A stretch of 64,000 nucleotides of DNA from Streptomyces sp. CB02009 (lineage in GTDB: Bacteria > Actinomycetota > Actinomycetes > Streptomycetales > Streptomycetaceae), in assembly GCF_001905825.1 (NCBI RefSeq), contig NZ_LIVV01000001.1:159473-223472 (forward strand), written 5' to 3'. The notes under the pieces are model-generated. The model did not search any database. It was given only the letters and a program-made list of their open reading frames with translations, and was not told the DNA's origin. Shown piece by piece: positions 9,193 to 18,703 of the stretch (position 1 is the stretch's first letter; every line of letters starts with the position of its first letter). A program made the translations under genes and the position numbers.

Positions 9193-10206
9193 ATGGGAAT
9201 CGAAGTAGTCGTTGAGGGTCTGACCATGTCCTTCGGCAAGCAGAATATCTGGCAGGACGTGACCCTGACCTTGCCGGCCGGAGAGGTGAGCGTGATGCTC
9301 GGCCCTTCCGGCACCGGGAAGACGGTCTTCCTGAAATCGCTCATCGGGCTGCTCAAGCCCCAGAAGGGCCGCGTCCTCATCAATGGCGTCGACATGGTGA
9401 GCAGTCCTGAACGAGACATCTACGAGACCCGGAAACTCTTCGGCCTCATGTTCCAGGACGGCGCCCTCTTCGGCTCCATGACCCTCTTCGACAACATCGC
9501 CTTCCCACTGCGCGAGCACACCCGCAAGCGCGAGTCCGAGATCCGGCGCATCGTGATGGAGCGCATCGACCTCGTCGGCCTGCTGGGCGCGGAGGGCAAG
9601 CTGCCGGGCGAGATCAGCGGCGGCATGCGCAAACGGGCCGGCCTGGCCCGCGCCCTGGTCCTCGACCCGCAGATCGTCCTCTGCGACGAACCGGACTCCG
9701 GGCTCGACCCCGTCCGCACCGCCTATCTGTCGCAGCTGCTCATCGACCTCAACGCGCGCATCGACGCGACGATGCTGATCGTCACCCACAACCTGGACAT
9801 CGCCGCCACGGTCCCCGACAACATGGGGATGTTCTTCCGGCGCAACCTCGTCACCTTCGGCCCGCGCGAGGTCCTCCTCACCAGCGACGAACCGGTCGTC
9901 ACCCAGTTCCTCGCCGGCCGCCGCGAAGGCCCCATCGGCATGTCGGAGGAGAAGGACGCCGCCCTGCTCGCCGCCGAGCTGGACAACCCCGCAGGCCGCC
10001 CGGCCCTGCCCCGGGCCATCGTCCCGCAGCTGGAACCCTCGCCCGGCCTCCCGCCGCGCGCGGCCGTCGCACGCCGCCGCGAACGCGTCCTCGGCATGCT
10101 CGACCGGCTGCCGCACGCCGCCCAGGCCGCCATCCGCGACACCTACGCCAGGGACGCGGCGTACACCCTGCCCCAGCGGACGCGGATCACCGGGAGCGGC
10201 TCGTGA
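9193..10206 (+). CDS. mceG: Mce lipid-import ATPase (MlaF/Mkl/MceG type)
   Basis: This 337-residue ABC ATPase drives the MCE/YrbE importer. Walker A GPSGTGKT is at 37-44, the Q-loop Gln at 88, signature ISGGM at 141-145, Walker B IVLCDEPDSGLD at 161-172 with catalytic Glu 166, and the H-loop His at 199. The CDEPDSGLDP form is typical of the MlaF/Mkl subfamily. A C-terminal extension of roughly 90 residues follows, which in the mycobacterial homologue is needed for function. In mycobacteria mceG is unlinked to mce operons; here it is the first gene, overlapping the permease by GTGA. Confidence 0.93.
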   Translation: MGIEVVVEGLTMSFGKQNIWQDVTLTLPAGEVSVMLGPSGTGKTVFLKSLIGLLKPQKGRVLINGVDMVSSPERDIYETRKLFGLMFQDGALFGSMTLFDNIAFPLREHTRKRESEIRRIVMERIDLVGLLGAEGKLPGEISGGMRKRAGLARALVLDPQIVLCDEPDSGLDPVRTAYLSQLLIDLNARIDATMLIVTHNLDIAATVPDNMGMFFRRNLVTFGPREVLLTSDEPVVTQFLAGRREGPIGMSEEKDAALLAAELDNPAGRPALPRAIVPQLEPSPGLPPRAAVARRRERVLGMLDRLPHAAQAAIRDTYARDAAYTLPQRTRITGSGS

Positions 10207-10967
10207 TCACCGGCGCGCTGCGGCAGACCGGGCGGCTCTTCGCCCTCGCCGCCGAGGTCACCCGGGCCGTCTTCCGACGCCCCTTCCAGTTCCGGGAGTT
10301 CGTCGAGCAGTTCTGGTTCGTCGCCAGCGTCACCATCCTGCCGGCCGCGCTCGTCTCCATCCCGTTCGGCGCCGTGATCGCCCTCCAGGTCGGCTCGCTC
10401 ACCCAGCAGCTGGGGGCCCAGTCGTTCACCGGCGGAGCCAGCGTGCTCGCCGTCATCCAGCAGGCCAGCCCCCTCATCGTCGCCCTCCTGATCGCCGGCG
10501 CCGGCGGCTCCGCCATCTGCGCCGACCTCGGCTCGCGCAAGATCCGCGAGGAGCTCGACGCGATGGAGGTCATGGGCGTCTCGCCCGTGCAGCGGCTGGT
10601 CGTCCCCCGGGTCCTCGCCACCATGGCCGTCGCCGTCCTGCTCAACGGGATGGTCTCCGTCGTCGGCACCCTCGGCGGCTACTTCTTCAACATCATCCTC
10701 CAGGGCGGCACCCCCGGCGCCTATCTCTCCAGCTTCTCGGCCCTCGCCCAGCTGCCCGACCTCTACATCAGCGAACTCAAGGCCCTGATCTTCGGGTTCA
10801 TCGCCGGCATCGTCGCCGCCTACCGGGGACTCAACCCCCGCGGCGGCCCCAAGGGGGTCGGCGACGCGGTGAACCAGTCCGTCGTCATCACCTTCATGCT
10901 GCTGTTCTTCGTGAACATGGTGCTGACGGGCATCTACCTGCAGATCGTCCCGCCGAAGGGAGGCTGA
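10203..10967 (+). CDS. yrbEA: YrbE/MlaE-type permease, first
   Basis: This 254-residue integral membrane protein has about five to six hydrophobic segments. The family core is visible as ALLIAGAGGSAICADLGSRKIREELDAMEVMG, with the conserved EELDAMEVMG cytoplasmic helix that contacts the ATPase. The GTG at 10203 overlaps the ATPase stop. It forms the permease dimer with the next gene. Confidence 0.93.
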   Translation: MITGALRQTGRLFALAAEVTRAVFRRPFQFREFVEQFWFVASVTILPAALVSIPFGAVIALQVGSLTQQLGAQSFTGGASVLAVIQQASPLIVALLIAGAGGSAICADLGSRKIREELDAMEVMGVSPVQRLVVPRVLATMAVAVLLNGMVSVVGTLGGYFFNIILQGGTPGAYLSSFSALAQLPDLYISELKALIFGFIAGIVAAYRGLNPRGGPKGVGDAVNQSVVITFMLLFFVNMVLTGIYLQIVPPKGG

Positions 10968-10970
10968 CCG

Positions 10971-11777
10971 ATGGCCTCCCCGTTCGTCTGGCTCGACCGC
11001 TCCGGAGACCAGCTCCTCTTCTACGTCAAGGCCCTGCTCTGGGTCCCGCGGACGCTGCGCCGCTACCTCAAGGAGGTGCAGCGACTGCTCGCCGAGGTCG
11101 CCTTCGGCTCCGGCGGCCTCGGCGTCATCGGCGGCACCATCGGCGTCATGATCGCGATGACGCTCTTCACCGGAACCGTCGTCGGCCTCCAGGGCTACGC
11201 CGCCCTGGAGCAGATCGGCACCGCCGCGTTCACCGGCTTCGTCTCCGCCTACTTCAACACCCGCGAGATCGCCCCGCTCGTCGCCGGACTCGCCCTCTCC
11301 GCGACCGTCGGCGCCGGATTCACCGCCCAGCTCGGCGCCATGCGCATCAACGAGGAGGTCGACGCCCTCGAAGGCATGGGCATCCGCTCCATGCCGTACC
11401 TCGTCACCACCCGCATCATCGCCGGCGTCGTCGCCATCGTCCCGCTCTACGCGATCGGCCTGCTCTCCTCCTATCTCGCCTCGCGCTATGTGACGGTCCT
11501 CTTCAACGGCCAGTCCCAGGGCACGTACGACCACTACTTCAACCTCTTCCTGTCACCGACGGACGTCCTGCTGTCGGTGCTGAAAGTGCTGATCTTCAGC
11601 GTCATGGTGATCGTCGCCCACTGCTACTACGGCTTCCGCGCCTCCGGCGGCCCCGCCGGCGTCGGCATCGCGGTCGGCCGCTCCGTACGCAACGCCATCG
11701 TCCTGATCAGCGTCACCGACTTCTTCCTGTCGCTGGCCCTCTGGGGCGCGACCACGACCGTGAAGGTGGCGGGGTGA
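10971..11777 (+). CDS. yrbEB: YrbE/MlaE-type permease, second
   Basis: This 268-residue paralogue of the previous gene has the matching core GAMRINEEVDALEGMGIRSMPYLVTTR (about residues 122-148) and several hydrophobic spans. It starts three bases after the first permease stop, behind GGGAGGC. Two different YrbE subunits plus six different MCE proteins is the actinobacterial hetero-oligomeric arrangement. Confidence 0.93.
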   Translation: MASPFVWLDRSGDQLLFYVKALLWVPRTLRRYLKEVQRLLAEVAFGSGGLGVIGGTIGVMIAMTLFTGTVVGLQGYAALEQIGTAAFTGFVSAYFNTREIAPLVAGLALSATVGAGFTAQLGAMRINEEVDALEGMGIRSMPYLVTTRIIAGVVAIVPLYAIGLLSSYLASRYVTVLFNGQSQGTYDHYFNLFLSPTDVLLSVLKVLIFSVMVIVAHCYYGFRASGGPAGVGIAVGRSVRNAIVLISVTDFFLSLALWGATTTVKVAG

Positions 11778-11778
11778 G

Positions 11779-13032
11779 ATGAGCGACTCCCGTGCCGAGA
11801 CCCTGCGCCGCCGCTTCGCCGGCCTGGTCTTCCTCCTGGTGCCCGCCCTGCTCGCCTGGCTCGCGGTCGCCGTCTACGACAAGAAGTTCACCGACTCCGA
11901 CCCGATCGTCGTCGAGACCGGCAGCGTCGGCAACGAGATGCACCTCGGCGCCGAGGTGAAACTCCGCGGCGTCGTCATCGGCGAGGTCCGCGCCATCGAC
12001 GCCACCGACGGAGGCGCCCGCCTCATCCTCGCCATGCGCCCCGGAACCCTCCGCCACGTGCCGTCCGACGTGCGGGCCCAGATGCTGCCCACGACCCTCT
12101 TCGGCGAACGGTTCGTCGCCCTCGTACCGCCCGGCGGCTCCACGGCAGACCCGCTCGGCCCCGGTGCCGTCATCCCCGAGGACCGCTCCAGCAACGCCGT
12201 CGAACTCCAGCAGGTCCTCGACAACGTGCTGCCCCTGCTCACCGCCGTCCAGCCGCAGAAGCTCTCGGCCACCCTGTCGGCCGTCTCCCAGGCGCTGGAA
12301 GGACGCGGCGACAAGCTCGGCGACACCCTCACCCGGCTCGACGGCCACCTCCGGAAGTTCAACCCCCAACTGCCCGCCCTCACCCGCGACCTGAAAGAAC
12401 TCGTGAAGGTCAGCCACCTCTACGCCGACGCCGCACCGGACATCGTCACGGCGCTCACCGACTTCACCACCACCAGCGGCACCCTCGCCGAGAAGGAGGC
12501 CGACCTCGCCGGCGCCCTCGGCTCCACCACCCGGACGGCCCAGGACCTGACCGCCTTCCTGCGCCAGAACAAGAACAACATCATCCGGCTCAGCGCCACC
12601 AGCCGTCCCACCGTGGAGCTCCTCGCCGAGTACGCGCCCTCCTTCCCCTGCACCCTGCGCACCCTCGCCCAGTTCGTCCCGGCCATGGACAAGGCCCTCG
12701 GCAAGGGAACGAACCAGCCGGGACTGCACGTCGACGTCACCACCGTGCCCTCGCGCGGCGCGTACGCCCCCGGCCGCGACACACCGTCGTACGGCTCCGG
12801 CGGCGGCCCCCGCTGCTACCCCGTGCCCTACCTCGGCCTCCCGGTCGCACCCGCCGCGCGGGCCTCCGCCGCGGCCGCCCAGGACCTCGGCCCCGCCAAC
12901 TCCCCGCAGGAGAACGACCTCGTCAACGAACTCCTCGCCCCCGGGGCGGACAAGCGGCCCGGTGACCTCCCGGACTGGAGCAGCACCCTCGTCGGCCCGG
13001 CGTTCCGCGGCGCGGAGGTGACCCTCCGATGA
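11779..13032 (+). CDS. mceA: MCE family protein, MceA position
   Basis: A 417-residue protein: N-terminal membrane anchor (about 16-34), MCE domain (about 38-120, containing GAEVKLRGVVIGEV and a TTLFGERFVALVPP segment), then a long helical region that builds the tunnel in the hexamer, and a Pro/Ala-rich tail. A Cys in PSFPCTLRTL and one in PRCYPVPY near the C-terminus could pair. It starts one base after the permease stop. Confidence 0.9.
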   Translation: MSDSRAETLRRRFAGLVFLLVPALLAWLAVAVYDKKFTDSDPIVVETGSVGNEMHLGAEVKLRGVVIGEVRAIDATDGGARLILAMRPGTLRHVPSDVRAQMLPTTLFGERFVALVPPGGSTADPLGPGAVIPEDRSSNAVELQQVLDNVLPLLTAVQPQKLSATLSAVSQALEGRGDKLGDTLTRLDGHLRKFNPQLPALTRDLKELVKVSHLYADAAPDIVTALTDFTTTSGTLAEKEADLAGALGSTTRTAQDLTAFLRQNKNNIIRLSATSRPTVELLAEYAPSFPCTLRTLAQFVPAMDKALGKGTNQPGLHVDVTTVPSRGAYAPGRDTPSYGSGGGPRCYPVPYLGLPVAPAARASAAAAQDLGPANSPQENDLVNELLAPGADKRPGDLPDWSSTLVGPAFRGAEVTLR

Positions 13033-14084
13033 CCAGGACGCCCACCCACACCCGCCGCCGCGGACTAACCGGCACCCTCCTGAAGTCCCTCGCGTTCGTC
13101 CTGGTCACGGCCATGGCCACCACCGTCCTCGGCCTCAGCATCGCCAACACCGGGGTCGGATCCGCCACCCGCTCGTACAAGGCGCTGTTCACCGACGTCA
13201 CCGGGCTCGTCAAGGGCGACTCCGTGCGCATCGCCGGGGTGAAGGTCGGCGAGGTGACCGACGTACGCGTCGTCGAACGGCGCACCGCCCAGGTCACCTT
13301 CTCGGTCCGCGAGGACCGCTCCGTGCCCCGCTCGGCGACCGCCGCCGTCAAGTACCTCAACATGGTCGGGCAGCGCTACGTCTCCCTCGGCCGGGGCAGC
13401 GGCGACCTGACCGGGACCCTGGGCGAGGGGGAGACCATCCCGCTGGCCCGCACCACGCCCGCCCTCGACCTGACCCTGCTCTTCAACGGGTTCAAGCCGC
13501 TCTTCGAGGGCCTCTCGCCCGCCGACGTCAACGACCTCGCCGGATCACTCGTGCAGGTCCTCCAGGGCGAGAGCGGCACCGTCGACAGCCTGCTGCGCCA
13601 CATCGGATCCCTCACCAGGACGGTCGCCGCCAAGGACAAGGTCATCGGCCAGGTCGTCACCCACCTCAACACCGTCCTCACCACCCTCAACAACCGCGAG
13701 GCGGCCTTCGACGACCTCGTCGTCACCCTCCAGAAACTCGTCACCGGCTTCAACACCGACCGCAAGCCCCTCGGCGAGGCGGTCCAGGCCATCGGCGACC
13801 TCACCACGACGACCGCCGGCCTCTTCCAGGAGGCGCGGGCCCCCCTCAAGAAGGACATCCGCGAACTCGGCCGGCTCTCCGGCACCCTCGGCGACCACAC
13901 CCCCGCCATCGAGGCCTTCCTCGCCCGCACCCCCGCCAAGATGACCGCCCTGGCCCGGCTGTCCTCGTACGGATCGTGGTTCAACCTCTACCTCTGCGAG
14001 GCGCGCGTGAGCGGCGTGGCAACCTCCGACGGCTCGAAGCCGCCGACCGGGATCGCCGTGACCCAGCCGAGGTGCCGCGGATGA
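13029..14084 (+). CDS. mceB: MCE family protein, MceB position
   Basis: A 351-residue protein with an anchor at about 13-34 and an MCE domain beginning near YKALFTDVTGLVKGDSVRIAG, followed by KYLNMVGQRYVSL. The helical domain is about 130-300. The C-terminus carries the family-typical SYGSWFNLYLCEA, which recurs in MceC. ATGA overlap with mceA. Confidence 0.9.
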   Translation: MTRTPTHTRRRGLTGTLLKSLAFVLVTAMATTVLGLSIANTGVGSATRSYKALFTDVTGLVKGDSVRIAGVKVGEVTDVRVVERRTAQVTFSVREDRSVPRSATAAVKYLNMVGQRYVSLGRGSGDLTGTLGEGETIPLARTTPALDLTLLFNGFKPLFEGLSPADVNDLAGSLVQVLQGESGTVDSLLRHIGSLTRTVAAKDKVIGQVVTHLNTVLTTLNNREAAFDDLVVTLQKLVTGFNTDRKPLGEAVQAIGDLTTTTAGLFQEARAPLKKDIRELGRLSGTLGDHTPAIEAFLARTPAKMTALARLSSYGSWFNLYLCEARVSGVATSDGSKPPTGIAVTQPRCRG

Positions 14085-15127
14085 GCCCCCGCCCCCGGCT
14101 CAAGCCGGTCAAGGAACGCAACCCGGTCGCCGTCGCCGTCGCCGGACTGCTCCTCCTCGCCCTGGTCGCCGCCCTGGCGTTCAACGTGGAACGGCTGCCC
14201 CTCGTGAGCGACGGCACCACCTACAGCGCCGACTTCTCCGAGGCCGCCGGACTCGACACCGGCGACGAGGTGCGCATCGCCGGCGTCAAGGTCGGCAAGG
14301 TCACCGGGGTCTCCCTCGACGGACCCAAGGTCAAGGTGACGTTCGAGGTCGGCGACGCCTGGGTCGGCGACCGCTCCACCGCCGCCATCGCCATCAAGAC
14401 CCTCCTCGGCGAGAAGTACCTGGCGCTCGACCCGCTGGGCTCCGCCCGGCAGGACCCCGGAACCCGCATCCCGCAGTCGCGCACCACCTCCCCGTACGAC
14501 GTCACCCAGGCCTTCCAGGACCTCAGCGGCACCGTCGACGCCATCGACACCGCCCAGCTCGCGGAGAGCTTCGAGACGATCTCCGACACCTTCAAGAACT
14601 CACCGCCGCACGTCCGCAACGCCGCCACCGGCCTCTCCGAACTGTCGAAGTCCGTCTCCGAGCGCGACACCGAACTCGCCCGGCTCCTGGCGAACAGCAG
14701 GAAGTTCACCAAGACCCTCGAGACCAAGAACTCCAGCTTCGAGACCCTCATCGAGGACGGCGGCTCCCTGCTCGGCGAACTCCAGAAGCGCCGCGACGCC
14801 ATCCGCGCCCTCCTCAAGGGCAGCAGGGCGCTCGGCACCGAACTCGGCGGCATCGTCAGCGACAACGACCGGCAGCTCGGCCCCACCCTCAAGGCCCTCA
14901 GCCGCGTCACCGGAGTCCTGGAGAAGAACAGCGGCCAGCTCGACAAGACCCTCGCGCTGATCGGCCCGTACTACCGGCTCGTCGGCAACACCCTCGGCAG
15001 CGGCCGCTGGTTCGACAGCTACCTGTGCGGCGTGGTGCCCCGCACCTACCTGCCCGAGACCTCGCAGCCCACGACCGGATGCCTGCCGCCGAAACAGAAG
15101 GCGACGGCCAAGGGGAGCGGTGAATGA
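14081..15127 (+). CDS. mceC: MCE family protein, MceC position
   Basis: A 348-residue protein starting at ATG 14081 (ATGA overlap with mceB); a longer open frame upstream is out-of-frame mceB sequence. The anchor is about 15-35, with MCE domain motif SADFSEAAGLDTGDEVRIAG and IKTLLGEKYLAL. The helical region contains many Ser/Lys/Asp heptad-like stretches and ends with GSGRWFDSYLCG, the same C-terminal signature as MceB. Confidence 0.9.
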   Translation: MSPRPRLKPVKERNPVAVAVAGLLLLALVAALAFNVERLPLVSDGTTYSADFSEAAGLDTGDEVRIAGVKVGKVTGVSLDGPKVKVTFEVGDAWVGDRSTAAIAIKTLLGEKYLALDPLGSARQDPGTRIPQSRTTSPYDVTQAFQDLSGTVDAIDTAQLAESFETISDTFKNSPPHVRNAATGLSELSKSVSERDTELARLLANSRKFTKTLETKNSSFETLIEDGGSLLGELQKRRDAIRALLKGSRALGTELGGIVSDNDRQLGPTLKALSRVTGVLEKNSGQLDKTLALIGPYYRLVGNTLGSGRWFDSYLCGVVPRTYLPETSQPTTGCLPPKQKATAKGSGE

Positions 15128-16224
15128 TGACCAGACCCGGAAAACCCCTCGTCGCCGGGCTCGCCCTCGTGCTGCTCGCCGCCTGCGGTCTCGTCGCCGT
15201 CCGCGTCCTCGACGACGACGGCACCCGGATCACCGCCTGGTTCGACCGGACGGTCGGCATCTACGCCGGCTCCGACCTGCGCGTCCTCGGCGTACGCGTC
15301 GGAGAGGTCGAGTCCGTGGAGCCGCAGGGCACCCGGGTACGCGTCCGGCTCCACCTCGACGAGGGCGTCCGCGTCCCCGCCGACGCCCGGGCCCTCGTCG
15401 TCGCCCCGAGCATCGTCGCCGACCGGTACGTGCAGCTCACCCCCGCGTACAGCACCGGCCCCGCCCTCGCCGACGGCGCGGAACTGCCCGCCGCCCGCAA
15501 CCGCACCCCCGTCGAGATCGACCAGCTCTACGACTCGATCACCGAACTGAGCCGGGCACTCGGACCGAACGGCGCCAACTCCACCGGCGCCCTGTCCGAA
15601 CTCCTCGACACCGGCGCGAAGAACCTCAAGGGCAACGGCACGTCCATCGGCACCTCCATCAAGGAGTTCGGCAAGGCCGCCAAGACCCTCGACGGCAGCA
15701 GCGAGGACCTCTTCACCACCCTCGGCCAGCTCCAGACCTTCACCACCATGCTCAAGGACAAGGACGGCGACGTCCGCACCGCTCAGGAACGCCTCGACGA
15801 GGTCGTCGGCTACTTCGCCGAGAACAAGGACGACCTCGCCGGAGCCCTCAAGGAACTCGGCAGGGCCCTCGTCCAGGTCAAGGCGTTCATCAAGGACAAC
15901 CGCGGCGAACTGAAGAAGAACGTCGACCGGCTCGTCCCCCTCACCCAGACCCTCGTCGACCAGCGCGCCTCCCTCGCCGAAGCCCTCGACGTCGCCCCGC
16001 TCGCCGCCACCAACGTCGTCAACGCCTACAACACGGACACCCGCACCCTCGACGGCCGCGCCAACCTCAACGAGATCAGCATGGGAGGAGCGCTGCTCCC
16101 GCTGCCGGTGACCGGCGGCTCCGCGTCGGCCGGCGGATCCGCGGGACCCGGCGGCGCGGCGGGACCCGGCGGCTCCACACCGACCGGTGCTCCCTCGGCG
16201 GCCACCGGAGAGGGGAAGCGATGA
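15124..16224 (+). CDS. mceD: MCE family protein, MceD position, with a lipoprotein-type signal
   Basis: A 366-residue protein. Its MCE domain (YAGSDLRVLGVRVGEVESV; SIVADRYVQLTPAY) matches MceD best by position and sequence. Unusually, the N-terminal hydrophobic segment ends LVLLAACGL, a good lipobox with Cys near residue 21, so it may be a lipoprotein. In mycobacteria the lipoprotein of the set is MceE (LprK). The C-terminus is a Gly/Ser/Ala tail (GGSAGPGGAAGPGGS). Confidence 0.88.
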   Translation: MMTRPGKPLVAGLALVLLAACGLVAVRVLDDDGTRITAWFDRTVGIYAGSDLRVLGVRVGEVESVEPQGTRVRVRLHLDEGVRVPADARALVVAPSIVADRYVQLTPAYSTGPALADGAELPAARNRTPVEIDQLYDSITELSRALGPNGANSTGALSELLDTGAKNLKGNGTSIGTSIKEFGKAAKTLDGSSEDLFTTLGQLQTFTTMLKDKDGDVRTAQERLDEVVGYFAENKDDLAGALKELGRALVQVKAFIKDNRGELKKNVDRLVPLTQTLVDQRASLAEALDVAPLAATNVVNAYNTDTRTLDGRANLNEISMGGALLPLPVTGGSASAGGSAGPGGAAGPGGSTPTGAPSAATGEGKR

Positions 16225-17432
16225 GACGCCCCACCCTGCCCACCCGGCGGGCGGCCGGAGCCGGAGCCGTCGGAGTGGTCGCGCTCGGCGTCGGACTCGC
16301 CGTCGTCCTCGGCGCGACCCCGGGGAACCCCTTCCGGTTCGACGGCATCGAGGACCTGCCGCTGCCCGGCGGCGCCGACCTCGGCCCCCACCCCTACACG
16401 GTCACCGCCGAACTCGACGACGTCCTCAGCCTCGTGCCGCAGTCCGCGGTGAAGGTCAACGACGTCGCCGTCGGCCGGGTCACCGCCATCGAGCTCGGGA
16501 CGACCGACACCTGGTCCGCCCGCGTCACCCTGAAGATCAACGGCGACGTCCGGCTGCCCGCCGACGCGGGCGCCCGCCTCGAACAGTCGAGCCTCCTGGG
16601 CGAGAAGTACATCCAGCTCGTCGCCCCGCCGAAGGACGCCGGCGCACGGCTGACCGACGGCAGCGTCATCCCACTCGCCCGCACCAGCCGCAACACCGAG
16701 GTCGAGGAGGTGTTCGGCGCACTGTCCCTGCTCCTCAACGGCGGCGGCGTCAACCAGCTCAAGACCATCACCCGCGAACTCAACGCCGCGCTCGGCGGAC
16801 GCGAACCCGAGGTCCGCTCGATGCTCCGGAGGGTCAACACCCTCGTGACCACCCTGGACGCCCACCGCGGCGACATCACCCGCGCCCTCGACGGCATCAA
16901 CCGGCTCTCCGCCACCCTCGCCGGCCGCAAGAAGGACGTCGACACGGTCCTCACCGGACTCTCGCCCGGCCTCAAGACCCTGGAGAACCAGCGGGGTTCC
17001 CTGCTGACCATGCTGCGCGCCCTGGACACCCTGTCCGGGGTCGCCGTCACCACCATCGACGCGAGCAAGAAGGACATGGTCGCCGACCTCAAGGCCCTCG
17101 CGCCCACCCTCACGGCACTCGCGGACGCCGGTGCCGACCTGCCCGAATCGCTCCAGGTCCTGCTCACCTACCCCTTCACCGACGAGGTGCTGCGCGGCGT
17201 CAAGGGCGACTACCTCAACACCTATCTGCACCTCGCCGCCGCACCCGGAACCGAGGTGATCCCGCCGCTGATCCCCAGGACCGAGCCCACCCCCGCGCCC
17301 ACGCCCGCCCCGACCGACCCGGGCCCGGCCGCCCGCCGGGGAAGCGGGGCCGGCACCGGCGTCCCCAGCCCCGACCAGCCCCTGCCGCTGCCCCCGGCCA
17401 CCCCGCCCAAGGACGGAGGCGAGTCCCGGTGA
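16221..17432 (+). CDS. mceE: MCE family protein, MceE position, without lipobox Cys
   Basis: A 403-residue protein from ATG 16221 (ATGA overlap). The GIEDLPLPGG segment just after the anchor and the LDDVLSLVPQSAVKVNDVAVG segment are MceE-like. No Cys occurs in the first 40 residues, so the lipid anchor expected for MceE is absent. The C-terminal tail is Pro-rich with TPAPTPAPTDPGP. Confidence 0.88.
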   Translation: MRRPTLPTRRAAGAGAVGVVALGVGLAVVLGATPGNPFRFDGIEDLPLPGGADLGPHPYTVTAELDDVLSLVPQSAVKVNDVAVGRVTAIELGTTDTWSARVTLKINGDVRLPADAGARLEQSSLLGEKYIQLVAPPKDAGARLTDGSVIPLARTSRNTEVEEVFGALSLLLNGGGVNQLKTITRELNAALGGREPEVRSMLRRVNTLVTTLDAHRGDITRALDGINRLSATLAGRKKDVDTVLTGLSPGLKTLENQRGSLLTMLRALDTLSGVAVTTIDASKKDMVADLKALAPTLTALADAGADLPESLQVLLTYPFTDEVLRGVKGDYLNTYLHLAAAPGTEVIPPLIPRTEPTPAPTPAPTDPGPAARRGSGAGTGVPSPDQPLPLPPATPPKDGGESR

Positions 17433-18703
17433 TCACCCGCACCATACGGCTGAAGAACCTCGCGTTCCTCGTCATCGCCGTCCTCGTCCTCGGCTTCGTC
17501 GGCGTCCGCTACGCCGACCTCGGCCGCTACGCGGGCGTCGCCGACCACTACACCGTGCGGGTCCATCTCGCCCGCACCGGCGGCCTGTTCACCCACTCCG
17601 ACGTCACCTACCGGGGCGTCTCCGTGGGCCGCGTCGGCGACATCGGCCTGACCGCCGAAGGCGTCGTGGCCGAACTGCGCATCAAGAAGTCCGCCCCGAG
17701 CATCCCCGCCGACGCCCGGGCCGTCGTCGCCGGACTCTCCGCCGTCGGCGAGCAGTACATCGACCTGCGCCCCGAGAGCGACGACGGCCCCTTCCTCGCC
17801 GACGGCGCCCGCATCGAACAGTCCGACACCCAGGTACCGGCACCGGTCACCGACGTGCTCGCGAGCATGAACGACCTCACCGACTCCGTACCCCTGGAGT
17901 CCCTGCGCACGGTCGTCGACGAACTCGGCAAGGCCTTCCAGGGACACGGCGACGACCTCCAGGTCCTCCTCGACAGCGGCAGCCGCTTCGTCCAGGCCGC
18001 CGACACGTCGCTGCCGGCCACCACCCGGCTCATCAACGACGGCGAGGTCGTCCTGCGCACCCAGGCCGAGGAGGGCCGCGCCATCCGGGACTTCGCGACC
18101 GGCGCGCGCACCCTGGCCGCCACCCTCAAGGGATCCGACGCCGACCTGCGCCGCCTCCTCGCCGTCACCCCCGACGCGACCGGCCAGGTCAGCGGGCTCC
18201 TGCGCGACCTCGACCCGAGTCTGAGCGTCGTCCTCGCCAACCTGCTGACCACCTCGGAGATCGCCGTCACCCGGCAGCGCGGCATGGAGGAACTGTTCGT
18301 GAAGTACCCCGCGGCCGTCTCGGCCGGAGCCACCGCCGTCGAGGGGGGCCGCATGAACTTCGGCATGGCCGTCACCTTCTTCAAGCCCCTGCCCTGCACC
18401 TCGGGGTACGGCGCCACGCGCTACCGCAACGGCCTCGACCTGGGCACCGCGCCCGCCCTCAACACCGGCGCCTCCTGCACGGGCTCCGCCGCGGCCGGGG
18501 TCAACGTCCGCGGCTCGGCGAACGCGCCGAAGGGCGGCCCCGTCCCCGTACCGGCCCGGCCCGGCTCGCTGCCCTCGGGCAGCGCGCGCACCACGGCGGA
18601 CAACCGGCAGGCACTGCCCGGAGCGCTCGCGCTGCCCGGCCAGAACGGCGGGCCGACGGACATGGCCGGCCTCCTCGGCCTGGGCACCGGGGGCACCCGA
18701 TGA
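17429..18703 (+). CDS. mceF: MCE family protein, MceF position
   Basis: A 424-residue protein. The GTG at 17429 overlaps the mceE stop, with GGAGG nine bases upstream. The anchor LAFLVIAVLVLGFVGVRYADL is at about 11-30. The MCE domain has ARTGGLFTHSDVTYRGVSVG and LSAVGEQYIDLRP. A Cys pair near the C-terminus (PCTSGYG, SCTGSA) and a Gly/Pro-rich tail follow. It completes the six-protein MCE set. Confidence 0.9.
   Translation: MITRTIRLKNLAFLVIAVLVLGFVGVRYADLGRYAGVADHYTVRVHLARTGGLFTHSDVTYRGVSVGRVGDIGLTAEGVVAELRIKKSAPSIPADARAVVAGLSAVGEQYIDLRPESDDGPFLADGARIEQSDTQVPAPVTDVLASMNDLTDSVPLESLRTVVDELGKAFQGHGDDLQVLLDSGSRFVQAADTSLPATTRLINDGEVVLRTQAEEGRAIRDFATGARTLAATLKGSDADLRRLLAVTPDATGQVSGLLRDLDPSLSVVLANLLTTSEIAVTRQRGMEELFVKYPAAVSAGATAVEGGRMNFGMAVTFFKPLPCTSGYGATRYRNGLDLGTAPALNTGASCTGSAAAGVNVRGSANAPKGGPVPVPARPGSLPSGSARTTADNRQALPGALALPGQNGGPTDMAGLLGLGTGGTR

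Noticed and set aside
15120..17432. 770-codon ORF across mceD and mceE
   Set aside because: The first 367 codons are low-complexity out-of-frame mceD; the real mceE starts at 16221.
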